From: Sphaerimonospora thailandensis
Lineage (GTDB): Bacteria > Actinomycetota > Actinomycetes > Streptosporangiales > Streptosporangiaceae
Assembly: GCF_016863115.1 (NCBI RefSeq)
Contig: NZ_BOOG01000061.1
Coordinates: forward strand, 1 to 39,435
Reading direction: 5' to 3'
DNA: 39,435 nucleotides
Each line of letters opens with the position of its first letter. Position 1 is the stretch's first letter. Under the pieces are notes generated by a model. The model was not told where the DNA came from. It was given only the letters and a program-made list of their open reading frames with translations, and did not search any database. Positions 18,688-26,322 of this stretch are shown piece by piece. Position numbers and translations under genes: made by a program.

Positions 18688-19137
18688 TCAGACGCCGGCC
18701 AGGTGCCGGTCGAGGGTCAGATGGCGGGCGATGGCGCCGTCGTCCCAGTCGAGTTCCTTGCACAGCCGCACCGTGGTGCCGCGGCCGGGGCTGATGTCGA
18801 AGGAGATGTCGTCGACGACGGCCCGCATGATGAGGATGCCCCTGCCGTGCTCGGCGTCACTCGGGGGAAGCTGCCTCGGGATGCCGTCCAGGCCGTGGCC
18901 GCGATCGGTGACCCACAGCTCGCAGCGTCCGTTGCCGATGACGCCCGTGATGTCATATCGCGTGGCCGGGCCGCCGTGACGTACGGCGTTCGCGCAGGCT
19001 TCCGAGGTCGCCAGCAGGATGTCGGCCACGCATTCCTCGGTCACGCCCAGCGAACGCAGGGCGTCCCCCACCACTTTGCGGACCACGGGGATGCCTATCG
19101 CATCTCGCGGCATGGCCAGCGAGAACTCAATGTCCAC
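18688..19137 (-). CDS. RsbW/SpoIIAB-like anti-sigma-factor-type ATPase
   Basis: A 149-residue GHKL ATPase: N box at ATSEACANAVRHG, G1 at VTDRGHGLDG, G2 at EHGRGILIM, all in order and complete. These single-domain proteins usually act as anti-sigma factors or anti-anti-sigma kinases, and actinomycetes carry dozens of them. The GTG start is preceded by GGGGAGGGG. Its position between purS and purQ on the same strand is odd, and no anti-sigma antagonist or sigma gene is adjacent. The C-terminal LTLDRHLAGV is unremarkable. The partner is unknown. Confidence 0.85.
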   Translation of the reverse strand: MDIEFSLAMPRDAIGIPVVRKVVGDALRSLGVTEECVADILLATSEACANAVRHGGPATRYDITGVIGNGRCELWVTDRGHGLDGIPRQLPPSDAEHGRGILIMRAVVDDISFDISPGRGTTVRLCKELDWDDGAIARHLTLDRHLAGV

Positions 19138-19293
19138 CGGACCCCTCCCCGGTGTCGAAGGTCACCAGGGTAGGTTTCCCCGGTGAATCGGGGCTAACCG
19201 CTAAATCAGCGTCCTGTTGTTCGCGGTCGGCTCGTCCGGGGCTTTCTGGACGGCCCCTTGAAGCTTTCGGGGTTGTTTGTCCGGTTTTGGCGA

Positions 19294-19309
19294 TGTGAAA
19301 TGCGTCACG
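19294..19309. promoter_or_regulatory. CRP-like palindrome upstream of the ATPase gene
   Basis: TGTGA-AATGCG-TCACG matches the CRP/FNR-family consensus TGTGA-N6-TCACA in nine of ten arm positions. It begins directly after the purS stop and is about 157 bases upstream of the ATPase GTG. Function is inferred from the pattern only. Confidence 0.35.
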
Positions 19310-19555
19310 TTACTCTTCGACCTTGATCGAAAAGTCCTCGATCACCGTATTGGCCAGGAGAGTTTCGGCCATTTTCCGGACATCCGAAAGTGCTGCTTCA
19401 TCGGCCGGGCCGTCCAGTTCCAACTCGAACCGCTTGCCCTGCCGTACGGCGGAGACGCCGGAGAAGCCGAGTCGCGGCAGTGCGCCGGCGATGGCCTGCC
19501 CCTGCGGGTCGAGGATCTCCGGCTTGAGCATGACGTCGACGATGACGCGCGCCAC
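19310..19555 (-). CDS. purS: FGAM synthase small subunit PurS
   Basis: An 81-residue protein that bridges PurQ and PurL and channels ammonia. The sequence ARVIVDVMLKPEILDPQGQAI, then LPRLGFSGVSAVRQGKRFELEL and ETLLANTVIEDFSI, is typical. The GTG start at 19555 has GGAGG six bases upstream; longer readings into the upstream inverted repeat are unlikely. Unlike the usual purS-purQ-purL order, the ATPase gene and about 170 non-coding bases separate it from purQ. Confidence 0.95.
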   Translation of the reverse strand: MARVIVDVMLKPEILDPQGQAIAGALPRLGFSGVSAVRQGKRFELELDGPADEAALSDVRKMAETLLANTVIEDFSIKVEE

Positions 19556-19636
19556 GTTGTTCCTCCAGTTGGGCGAGGTGGGATGGAACGGCTTCCGGTC
19601 AAGCCTATCCAGTCGGCCGAGGTGGCCCGCCTGCTC

Positions 19637-19746
19637 CCCACCCCTCCCCGCGCCCCTCCCAGGCCGTGATTTTGCGAAAACTCGCAGACCCCTGCCCTGG
19701 GCAGGGCGTTCTGCGAGAAACTGCAAGATCACGGGGGAGGGGTGGG
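19637..19746. repeat. 110-bp composite inverted repeat, possible REP/MITE-like element
   Basis: Nested arms are visible. CCCACCCCTCCCC (19637-19649) pairs with 19734-19746. CCGTGATTTTGC (19664-19675) pairs with 19723-19734 with one G-T pair. CTCGCAGA (19681-19688) pairs with TCTGCGAG (19710-19717). CCCTGCCC (19690-19697) pairs with GGGCAGGG (19699-19706). It lies in the 431-base gap 19556-19986 between divergent purS and the E1alpha gene. It is too elaborate for a simple terminator, and divergent genes do not need one here. The remainder of the gap (19747-19986) should hold the E1alpha promoter; I see no gene. Confidence 0.75.
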
Positions 19747-19986
19747 TGGCAACGTGGATTCCGACAACATCGCGTCGGGCGGCTTGGAGCCGGGCAGCCT
19801 GGTGTGGCCGCGCACGGTAGGGATATACGGATGGTGTGGGGTCTTGCGCAGTGGGGTGTCGTCTCTGCCACGATGTCCGCAGGAGGGCGCGGCCGCCCAC
19901 CCAGCGGCCGTACGCCTGAGGAGACTCGGCCTCCCGACGGTGGCGACCCCATCAGCGGACGGCCCATGACGCACAGGAGAGGCAAC

Positions 19987-21090
19987 GTGACAGCCGACGC
20001 CCCTCGCGGTGTTGACGCACCCCCAGATCTGGTCCAACTGCTCACCCCTGAGGGAGAGCGGGTCGATCACCCCGACTACGACATCGAGTTGACCGCGGAA
20101 GAGGTCCGCTCCCTCTACCGGGACCTGGTCCTGGTGCGACGCGTCGATCTGGAGGCGGTAGCCCTGCAACGGCAGGGCGAGCTGGGCCTCTGGGCGTCCC
20201 TCCTCGGACAGGAGGCCGCGCAGATCGGCTCCGGCCGGGCGCTGACCACCGCCGACATGGCCTTTCCCACCTACCGGGAGCACGGCGTGGCCTGGTGCCG
20301 CGACGTCGACCCGGTCAAGCTGCTCGGGATGTTCCGTGGCGTGAACCACGGCGGATGGGATCCGGCCGAGCACAACTTCCACCTCTACACCATCGTCATC
20401 GGCTCCCAGACGCTGCACGCGGTGGGCTACGCGATGGGCGTCCAGCGGGATGGCGCCGACGCCGCCACGATCGTCTACTTCGGCGACGGGGCCTCCGCCC
20501 AGGGCGACGTGAACGAGGCGTTCATCTGGGCCTCGGTCTTCAACGCGCCGGTGGTGTTCTTCTGCCAGAACAACCAGTGGGCGATCTCCCAGCCGATGGA
20601 GCGGCAGACGAAGATCCCGCTGTACCAGCGGGCGTCGGGCTTCGGCTTCCCGGGTGTCCGGGTCGACGGCAACGACGTGTTCGCCTGCCTCGCGGTGACC
20701 CGGCAGGCCCTGCGCAACGCCCGTGAGGGGCAGGGGCCGACGCTCATCGAGGCGTACACCTACCGGATGGGCGCGCACACCACATCCGACGACCCGACCC
20801 GCTACCGGCTGGCCGACGAGCTGGAGGCCTGGAAGCTGAAGGACCCGATCGAGCGCGTGAAGGCCTATCTGTTCAAGAACCAGTTCGCCGACCAGGAGTT
20901 CTTCGACAAGGTCGACGCCGAGGCCGACGCGCTGGGCAAGGACGTACGCGCCCGGTGCCTGGCCATGCCGGACCCGAAGCCGGGGGCGATGTTCCAGCAC
21001 GTCTACACGGAGCCGCACGCCCTCCTCGACGAGGAGCGCGAGCAGTACCTGACCTATCTCGCGGGCTTCGAGGCGGGAGGCGAGCGATGA
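19987..21090 (+). CDS. bkdA: 2-oxoacid dehydrogenase E1 alpha subunit
   Basis: A 367-residue thiamine-diphosphate-dependent E1 alpha that decarboxylates branched-chain 2-oxoacids (or pyruvate) and passes the acyl group to E2. The ThDP/Mg motif is GDGASAQGDVNEAF followed by NNQWAIS. MAFPTYREHGVAW and the loop YRMGAHTTSDDPTRYR are family hallmarks. The start is a GTG with AGGAGAGG four bases upstream. The nearest well-studied relative I know is the mycobacterial bkdABC set, first annotated as pdh; many pipelines would write pdhA. The branched-chain role is favoured by the nearby vdh and by the usual AceE-type pyruvate dehydrogenase of actinobacteria. Confidence 0.88.
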   Translation: MTADAPRGVDAPPDLVQLLTPEGERVDHPDYDIELTAEEVRSLYRDLVLVRRVDLEAVALQRQGELGLWASLLGQEAAQIGSGRALTTADMAFPTYREHGVAWCRDVDPVKLLGMFRGVNHGGWDPAEHNFHLYTIVIGSQTLHAVGYAMGVQRDGADAATIVYFGDGASAQGDVNEAFIWASVFNAPVVFFCQNNQWAISQPMERQTKIPLYQRASGFGFPGVRVDGNDVFACLAVTRQALRNAREGQGPTLIEAYTYRMGAHTTSDDPTRYRLADELEAWKLKDPIERVKAYLFKNQFADQEFFDKVDAEADALGKDVRARCLAMPDPKPGAMFQHVYTEPHALLDEEREQYLTYLAGFEAGGER

Positions 21091-22061
21091 CCACCCTCAC
21101 TCTCGGCAAGGCGCTCAACGCGGGCATGCGCCGCGCGATGGAAAGCGACCCCAAGGTCCTCGTGATGGGGGAGGACGTCGGCAAGCTCGGCGGCGTCTTC
21201 CGGGTGACCGACGGCCTGCAGAAGGACTTCGGCGAGGACCGCGTGATCGACACGCCGCTCGCCGAGTCCGGCATCATCGGCACCGCGATCGGCCTGGCCC
21301 TGCGCGGCTATCGGCCGATCTGCGAGATCCAGTTCGACGGGTTCGTGTTCCCGGCGGCCGACCAGATCATCACGCAGCTGGCCAAGATGCCGCTGCGGTC
21401 GCTCGGCGCGCTCAAACTGCCCGTCGTCGTCCGCATCCCCTGCGGTGGCGGGATCGGCGCGGTCGAGCACCACTCCGAGTCGCCGGAGGCGTACTTCACG
21501 CACACCAGCGGGCTGCGGGTGGTGGCGTGCTCGAACCCGGTGGACGCCTACACGATGATCCAGGACGCGGTCCGCTGCGACGATCCGATCATCTTCTTCG
21601 AGCCCAAGCGCCGCTACTGGGACAAGGCCGACATCGACCTGGACGCGCCCGGCCTGCCGTTGGACAGGGCCCGGGTCGTACGGCCCGGCCGCGACGTGAC
21701 GCTCGTCGCGTACGGCCCGATGGTCAAGACCTGCCTGGAGGCCGCGGCCGCCGCGGAGGAGGACGGGCGCGACCTGGAGGTCATCGACCTGCGCTCGCTC
21801 AACCCGCTCGACATGGCGGTGCTGGAGGAGTCCGTCCAGCGGACCGGACGCTGCGTGGTGGTGCACGAGGCGCCGATCTTCACCGGTCTCGGGGCCGAGG
21901 TGGCGGCGCGGGTCAGCGAACGCTGCTTCTATCATCTGGAGTCCCCGGTTCTGCGGGTCGGCGGGTTCTCCACTCCCTATCCGCCGTCCCGGCTGGAGGA
22001 GTACTACCTGCCCGACCTCGACCGGGTGCTCGACGCCGTCGACCGCACGTTCGCCTACTGA
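21087..22061 (+). CDS. bkdB: 2-oxoacid dehydrogenase E1 beta subunit
   Basis: A 324-residue transketolase-like E1 beta that completes the heterotetramer with the preceding alpha subunit. It begins MTTLTLGKALNAGMRRAMESDP; VLVMGEDVGKLGGVFRVT carries the conserved Glu that activates ThDP, and GGIGAVEHHSESPEAYF and EVIDLRSLNPLD follow. The ATG overlaps the stop of bkdA by four bases, so the subunits are made in equal amounts. The bkdC start follows 15 bases after its stop. Confidence 0.92.
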   Translation: MTTLTLGKALNAGMRRAMESDPKVLVMGEDVGKLGGVFRVTDGLQKDFGEDRVIDTPLAESGIIGTAIGLALRGYRPICEIQFDGFVFPAADQIITQLAKMPLRSLGALKLPVVVRIPCGGGIGAVEHHSESPEAYFTHTSGLRVVACSNPVDAYTMIQDAVRCDDPIIFFEPKRRYWDKADIDLDAPGLPLDRARVVRPGRDVTLVAYGPMVKTCLEAAAAAEEDGRDLEVIDLRSLNPLDMAVLEESVQRTGRCVVVHEAPIFTGLGAEVAARVSERCFYHLESPVLRVGGFSTPYPPSRLEEYYLPDLDRVLDAVDRTFAY

Positions 22062-22076
22062 CAGGGAGGGATCCTC

Positions 22077-23444
22077 ATGCTGCGTGAGTTCAAGCTTCCC
22101 GATGTGGGCGAGGGCCTGCTCGAGGCCGAGATCGTCAAGTGGCACGTCGCACCGGGCGACGCCGTCAAGGTCAACCAGACGATCGTCGAGATCGAGACGG
22201 CCAAGGCCGTGGTCGAGCTGCCGTGCCCGTTCGAGGGCACGGTGTCCGCGCTGATGGCCACCGAGGGTGAGACCGTCGAGGTCGGCACTCCGATCATCTC
22301 CGTGCGTACGGGTGAGGAGGGCGCGACCTCCGACGAGGCACCCGCCGAAGCCGCGCCGAAGCCCGCGGAGGACAGGGGAGAGAAGGGGACGGAGAAGCGG
22401 GAGCCGGTGCTCGTCGGCTACGGGGTCAAGGCGAGCGCCACCCGGCGCCGCCCCCGGAAGGCGGCTCCCACCGGCACCCAGACCCCTGCCGGCACCCAGA
22501 CCCCTGTCGGCATCCAGACCCCTGCCGGCACCCAGGCGCCCATGCCCGCGGCCCCCGCACCGGCGGCGACACGGGCGCTGGCCAAGCCGCCGGTGCGCAA
22601 GCTCGCCCGGGACCTCGGCGTCGACCTGTCCACGCTGACCGGTACCGGACCCCGGGGGTCTGTCACCCGCGCGGACGTCGAGGCGGCCGCCGGAGCTGCC
22701 CCTCCCGCCGGTGCCGTGCCGTACCGGCGGGAGGCGGGCCCCGCGCGGGGCCGCGAGGAGCGGATCCCGGTCAAGGGGGTGCGCCGGGCGACCGCGCAGG
22801 CGATGGTCGCGAGCGCGTTCACGGCCCCGCACGTCACCGAGTTCCTCCAGGTGGACGTGACGGCGACGATGGAGGCGGTCGGTCGGCTGCGGCGGCTGCC
22901 CGAGTTCGCCGACGTCAAGGTCTCCCCGCTGCTGTTGGTGGCCAAGGCGCTGATCACCGCGGTCAAGCGGCGCCCGATGGCGAACGCCACGTGGACCGAC
23001 GAGGAGATCATCGTCAAGCACTACGTGAACCTCGGCATCGCGGCCGCCACCGACCGTGGCCTGATCGTCCCCAACGTCAAGGACGCGGACGAGCTTTCGC
23101 TGCCCGAGTTGGCCGGCGCGCTGGCCGAGCTCACCGAGCGGGCCCGAGCCGGGAAATGCACCCCGGCCGACCTGTCCGGCGGCACGATCACGATCACCAA
23201 CGTGGGCGTGTTCGGCGTCGACTCGGGCACCCCGATCATCAACCCGGGCGAGGTGGCGATCCTGGCCTTCGGCCAGATCAGGGACATGCCGTGGGTGGTC
23301 GACGGGCAGCTCGCCGTACGCAAGGTCACGACGCTCGCGCTGTCGTTCGACCACCGCGTGGTCGACGGCGAGTTGGGCTCCCGTGTGCTGCGTGACGTGG
23401 GCGACATGCTGGAGGACCCCCTGCGCATGCTCGCCTGGAGCTGA
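22077..23444 (+). CDS. bkdC: Dihydrolipoamide acyltransferase E2
   Basis: A 455-residue E2 core with three parts: an N-terminal lipoyl domain (residues 1-80, modified Lys in EIETAKAVVE), a peripheral subunit-binding domain (about 165-205, VRKLARDLGVDLSTLTGTGPRG) and the C-terminal catalytic domain ending in SFDHRVVDG (HxxxDG active site). Linkers are Ala/Pro/Thr-rich. The first contains four copies of a GTQTPA-type hexapeptide from an 18-bp tandem repeat (22473-22544). GGGAGG stands six bases before the ATG. No E3 gene is in the window; E3 is usually shared between complexes. Terminator at 23521. Confidence 0.93.
   Translation: MLREFKLPDVGEGLLEAEIVKWHVAPGDAVKVNQTIVEIETAKAVVELPCPFEGTVSALMATEGETVEVGTPIISVRTGEEGATSDEAPAEAAPKPAEDRGEKGTEKREPVLVGYGVKASATRRRPRKAAPTGTQTPAGTQTPVGIQTPAGTQAPMPAAPAPAATRALAKPPVRKLARDLGVDLSTLTGTGPRGSVTRADVEAAAGAAPPAGAVPYRREAGPARGREERIPVKGVRRATAQAMVASAFTAPHVTEFLQVDVTATMEAVGRLRRLPEFADVKVSPLLLVAKALITAVKRRPMANATWTDEEIIVKHYVNLGIAAATDRGLIVPNVKDADELSLPELAGALAELTERARAGKCTPADLSGGTITITNVGVFGVDSGTPIINPGEVAILAFGQIRDMPWVVDGQLAVRKVTTLALSFDHRVVDGELGSRVLRDVGDMLEDPLRMLAWS
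22473..22544 (+). repeat. Four 18-bp tandem repeats in the E2 linker
   Basis: Units start at 22473, 22491, 22509 and 22527 and encode GTQTPA, GTQTPV, GIQTPA and GTQAPM. The repeat is in frame and would vary linker length between strains without breaking the protein. Confidence 0.85.
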
Positions 23445-23520
23445 GCTGCTGTCGCCGCCGAGCCGTACGGCGAGGCGGAACTGTAGAGCACGACACGGAA
23501 CACGACGAGAAACGCCCAAC

Positions 23521-23563
23521 CCGACGGGGCCGGGGACCGCTTGACGGGCCCCGGCCCCGTCGG
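23521..23563 (+). terminator. Terminator of the E1/E2 operon
   Basis: A perfect 15-bp GC stem (23521-23535 with 23549-23563) encloses a 13-base loop, 76 bases after the bkdC stop. It isolates the operon from the promoter that starts at 23588. Confidence 0.85.
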
Positions 23564-23587
23564 CGTCGGCGTCGCCACGAGCCGATT

Positions 23588-23630
23588 TCAAGTGCGGTAC
23601 AAGTCATGGACAAGTCGTGATCTCTAGCGT
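23588..23630 (+). promoter_or_regulatory. SARP-like promoter: three heptamer repeats and a -10
   Basis: TCAAGTG (23588-23594), ACAAGTC (23599-23605) and ACAAGTC (23610-23616) recur with exactly 11-bp periodicity (four-base gaps). The last ends eight bases before TAGCGT (23625-23630), a TAnnnT-type -10. Direct heptamers with 11-bp spacing and an 8-bp gap to the -10 are the known layout for SARP-family activators such as ActII-ORF4 and AfsR. The sequence differs from the common TCGAGCG core, so the regulator is unknown; no SARP gene is in the window. Confidence 0.6.
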
Positions 23631-23742
23631 TCTGTCGCGCAACCACCCGAACGTCAGAAGTTGGGGCGCGAGATCCGTCGCCGCGTTCGTGAGGCGCCGT
23701 TGCGATACGGCTTCACCAGGGGCGACGGGGAAAGGAACGACC

Positions 23743-23936
23743 ATGAAGAAGATCAGCATTGACGATCTGCGGTTCCCGAGACCGTGTACACCAACGACCC
23801 GGGCGAGCTGGTCCCCGCCTACGAGCGGGCCGCCGGCCGGATGATCACCAAGCAGATCGACTCCGATGCGTTCCTTCTCGACGGCGTGCCCGGACATCGA
23901 TCGAATGGCACTGGCTGTGAGAGAGCTCTTCCGTGA
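23743..23936 (+). pseudogene. Leader-like small peptide gene, frame broken near residue 11
   Basis: An excellent ribosome site (AAAGGA, 23731-23736) precedes an ATG that reads MKKISIDDLRF. In the annotated frame it then becomes Pro/Ser/Thr-rich and stops at 23844. One frame over, the DNA has strong third-position GC and a natural protein sequence: ETVYTNDPGELVPAYERAAG, then RMITKQIDSDAFLLDG, ending at a TGA at 23934-23936. One missing C in the run TTCCCGAG (23773-23780) would join both parts into a product of about 64 residues with a single Cys. With the C39 exporter downstream it could be an exported peptide precursor, but it lacks a clear Gly-Gly cleavage site. I do not recognise a family. 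The break may be real decay, a programmed shift or a sequencing error. Confidence 0.45.
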
Positions 23937-24099
23937 GGAGGCGCTGCGCGGCCATGCCGCCGCGGAGCGGCGCACGACCACCCCTGCCCGAGTCCCCGGG
24001 TGGTGGTTCGCGCTGCTCTGGGTGGGGGTCGCGCTGCTGCTGCTCGCCTCGATCGGGCTCTTTCTCGTGGTCCAGCCGATGCTGGCGGGGGACGTCTGA
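23905..24099 (+). CDS. One-helix membrane protein, HlyD-N-terminus-like
   Basis: A 64-residue protein: a charged N-terminal part (RELFREEALRGHAAAERR), one strong hydrophobic segment at about 33-58 (WWFALLWVGVALLLLASIGLFLVV) and a short tail QPMLAGDV. The FREEAL stretch before a single helix resembles the beginning of HlyD-type adaptor proteins of peptide exporters, but the periplasmic hairpin and barrel are absent. Its TGA overlaps the ABC gene start (TGATG), so the two are coupled. The start is uncertain: ATG 23905 or GTG 23917, neither with a ribosome site, and both inside the reading frame of the upstream peptide. It is a truncated adaptor or a small accessory subunit. Confidence 0.6.
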   Translation: MALAVRELFREEALRGHAAAERRTTTPARVPGWWFALLWVGVALLLLASIGLFLVVQPMLAGDV

Positions 24100-26294
24100 T
24101 GGGCCGGCGGGTGCCGGTGGTGCTGCAGCAGACCGCCACCGAGTGCGGCGCCGCCTGCCTGACCATGGTGCTGGGCCACCACGGGCACCGCGCGAGTCTG
24201 CATGAGGTCACCGAGCAGCTTCAGGTGGGCCGTGACGGGCTGACCGCACTCGCCATCGTGGCGGGTGCGGCAGAGTACCGGCTGAAGGCCAGGGCGTTCT
24301 CCCTCGACCCGGAGGACCTGGGCCGGCTACCGCTCCCGGCGATCGCGCATTGGGAGTTCAACCATTTCGTCGTGGTCGAGCGGTGGACACGGGACCGGGT
24401 CGACGTGGTGGACCCGGCCCGAGGACGCCGCCGCCTGTCTCCGGAGGAGTTCAGCCGCGGATTCACCGGGGTGGTGCTCGCCTTCGAACCGGAGCCGCGC
24501 TTCCGCCGGGGCGGGTCCAGCATGGCGAAGGCGTGGCGTCGGCAGTTCCTGCGTACGCTGCTGATGCGGCGGCGGGGCCTGCTCGCCCAGGTCGTGGCCA
24601 CCTCGGTGATCCTGCAGTTGCTCGGCCTGGCGCTGCCGGTCTTCTCCGAGATCCTGGTCGACCGGGTGCTCCCGATGGGGGCCGGCGGGCTGCTCGCGGT
24701 GCTCGGCGCGGGACTGCTGCTGGCCACCCTGACCCAGTTCGTGGTCGGCTATCTGCGCAACGCGCTGCTGGTCGCGATCAGGGCGGGCGCCGACGCCGAG
24801 CTCACCCGGGGGGTGGTGGAGCACCTCATCGCGCTGCCCTACCGCTACTTCACCAGGCGTGGCGCCGGCGACCTGGTGACCCGGGCCGGCAGCGTCACGG
24901 TGCTGCGCGACATGCTCACCGGGCAGATCCTCTCCGCGCTGCTCGACGGACCGCTCGCCGTCGGATATCTGATCCTGGTCGTCGTCCGGGATCCGGTCTT
25001 CGGGCTCTGCCTGGCCGGGCTCGCCACGGTCCAGGTCGCCCTGCTGCTGGCCACGACCAGCCGGGTGAACCGGCTGACCCAGCAGGAGTTGACCGCCTCC
25101 GCCTCGACCCAGAGCAGTCTCATTCAGGCGATCGGCGGGATCGAGACGCTGAAGGCGTCCGGTGCCGAGTCGCGGGCGGTGGACCAATGGTCGCGGAACT
25201 TCACCGAGCAACTCGACGCCGACGTGCGCAGCGGGCTCACCCAGGGGCTGCTGGAGGCCGCGCTGGGGGCGATTCGGCTGCTCGCGCCGCTGGGCCTGCT
25301 CTGGGTGGGGGCCTGGCGGGTGCTCGACGGCGAGTTGACGCTCGGCGCCCTGCTCGCGCTGAACGCGATCGCGGTGACCGCGCTGACCCCGATCGGCTCG
25401 CTCATGTCCAGCCTGCAGAGCCTTCAGCAGGCAGGCGCCCACTTCGACCGCCTGTCGGACATCCTCGCCTCCCAGCCGGAGCCGGTGGAGGGGATCGAGG
25501 TGCTCCGGCTGCGCGGCGCGATCGAGTTGCGGGAGGTGAGCTTCCGGCACGATCCGCGCGGGCCCTGGATCCTGCGGGACGTCTCCCTGGCCGTCGCCCC
25601 CGGCCAGAAGATCGCGCTGGTGGGACCGTCGGGGTCGGGCAAGAGCACGCTGGCCCGGCTGCTCCTGGCGCTCTACCAGCCGACGAGTGGTGAGATCCGG
25701 TACGACGGAGTGCCGGTGGACGAGCTCAACCTGCGCTCGTTGCGCCGTCAGTTCGGCGTGGTCACCCAGGAGACGTCGCTGTTCACCGGAAGCATCCGGG
25801 AGAACATCGCACTGAACGATCCGGGCGCGTCTATGGAACGTGTCGTGGCGGCCGCCCGTATGGCCTGCCTGCACGATGAGATCGACGCGATGCCGATGAA
25901 ATACGAGACGATGCTGATCGAGGGGGGTGGGCTGTCCGGAGGCCAGCGCCAGCGCCTGGCCCTCGCCCGTGCGCTGCTCGCCCGGCCCAAGATCCTGCTG
26001 CTCGACGAGGCCACCAGCAACCTGGACAGCGCCACCGAGGCCGAGATCGAGGCAAGGCTCGCCGGGCTCACCCAGACCCGCATCGTGATCGCCCACCGGC
26101 TGAGCACGATCAGGGACGCCGACCTCATCCTGGCTGTCGACGACGGCCGCGTCGTCGAGTGGGGAACGCACGAGAGCCTGCTCGCACGGCAAGGGCACTA
26201 CGCCGCGCTGATCGCCGCGCAGGCCGCCGGAACCGGCCTTCAGCCTGGGGCGGGGACAGGGGTCGGTGAATCGGCACGAGCTGTGAGAGGGTAA
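24099..26294 (+). CDS. Peptidase-containing ABC transporter (C39, PCAT)
   Basis: A 731-residue exporter that would cleave a leader peptide and secrete the core. The N-terminal C39 peptidase has oxyanion Gln10, Cys16 (QQTATECGAACL), His89 (FNHFVVVE) and Asp105 (VVDPARG), a complete catalytic set. The membrane domain occupies about 165-450 with six hydrophobic segments. The ATPase has Walker A GPSGSGKST near 508, signature LSGGQRQR near 612 and Walker B ILLLDEATSNLD near 632. Such proteins serve double-glycine bacteriocins and NHLM-type peptides. No modification enzyme, second ABC gene or full HlyD is nearby. The ATG overlaps the previous stop (TGATG). Confidence 0.93.
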   Translation: MGRRVPVVLQQTATECGAACLTMVLGHHGHRASLHEVTEQLQVGRDGLTALAIVAGAAEYRLKARAFSLDPEDLGRLPLPAIAHWEFNHFVVVERWTRDRVDVVDPARGRRRLSPEEFSRGFTGVVLAFEPEPRFRRGGSSMAKAWRRQFLRTLLMRRRGLLAQVVATSVILQLLGLALPVFSEILVDRVLPMGAGGLLAVLGAGLLLATLTQFVVGYLRNALLVAIRAGADAELTRGVVEHLIALPYRYFTRRGAGDLVTRAGSVTVLRDMLTGQILSALLDGPLAVGYLILVVVRDPVFGLCLAGLATVQVALLLATTSRVNRLTQQELTASASTQSSLIQAIGGIETLKASGAESRAVDQWSRNFTEQLDADVRSGLTQGLLEAALGAIRLLAPLGLLWVGAWRVLDGELTLGALLALNAIAVTALTPIGSLMSSLQSLQQAGAHFDRLSDILASQPEPVEGIEVLRLRGAIELREVSFRHDPRGPWILRDVSLAVAPGQKIALVGPSGSGKSTLARLLLALYQPTSGEIRYDGVPVDELNLRSLRRQFGVVTQETSLFTGSIRENIALNDPGASMERVVAAARMACLHDEIDAMPMKYETMLIEGGGLSGGQRQRLALARALLARPKILLLDEATSNLDSATEAEIEARLAGLTQTRIVIAHRLSTIRDADLILAVDDGRVVEWGTHESLLARQGHYAALIAAQAAGTGLQPGAGTGVGESARAVRG

Positions 26295-26322
26295 CCGGGA
26301 CAGGACGGCGAAAAGGGGGATC

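Noticed and set aside
19556-19900. Upstream extension of purS through the inverted repeat
   Set aside because: The GTG at 19555 with GGAGG gives the normal 81-residue PurS.
23743-23844. 33-residue peptide MKKISIDDLRF + Pro/Ser/Thr-rich tail as a complete RiPP precursor
   Set aside because: Third-position GC and natural composition are in the neighbouring frame after residue 11, so the tail is more likely a frameshift product; kept only as part of the broken gene.
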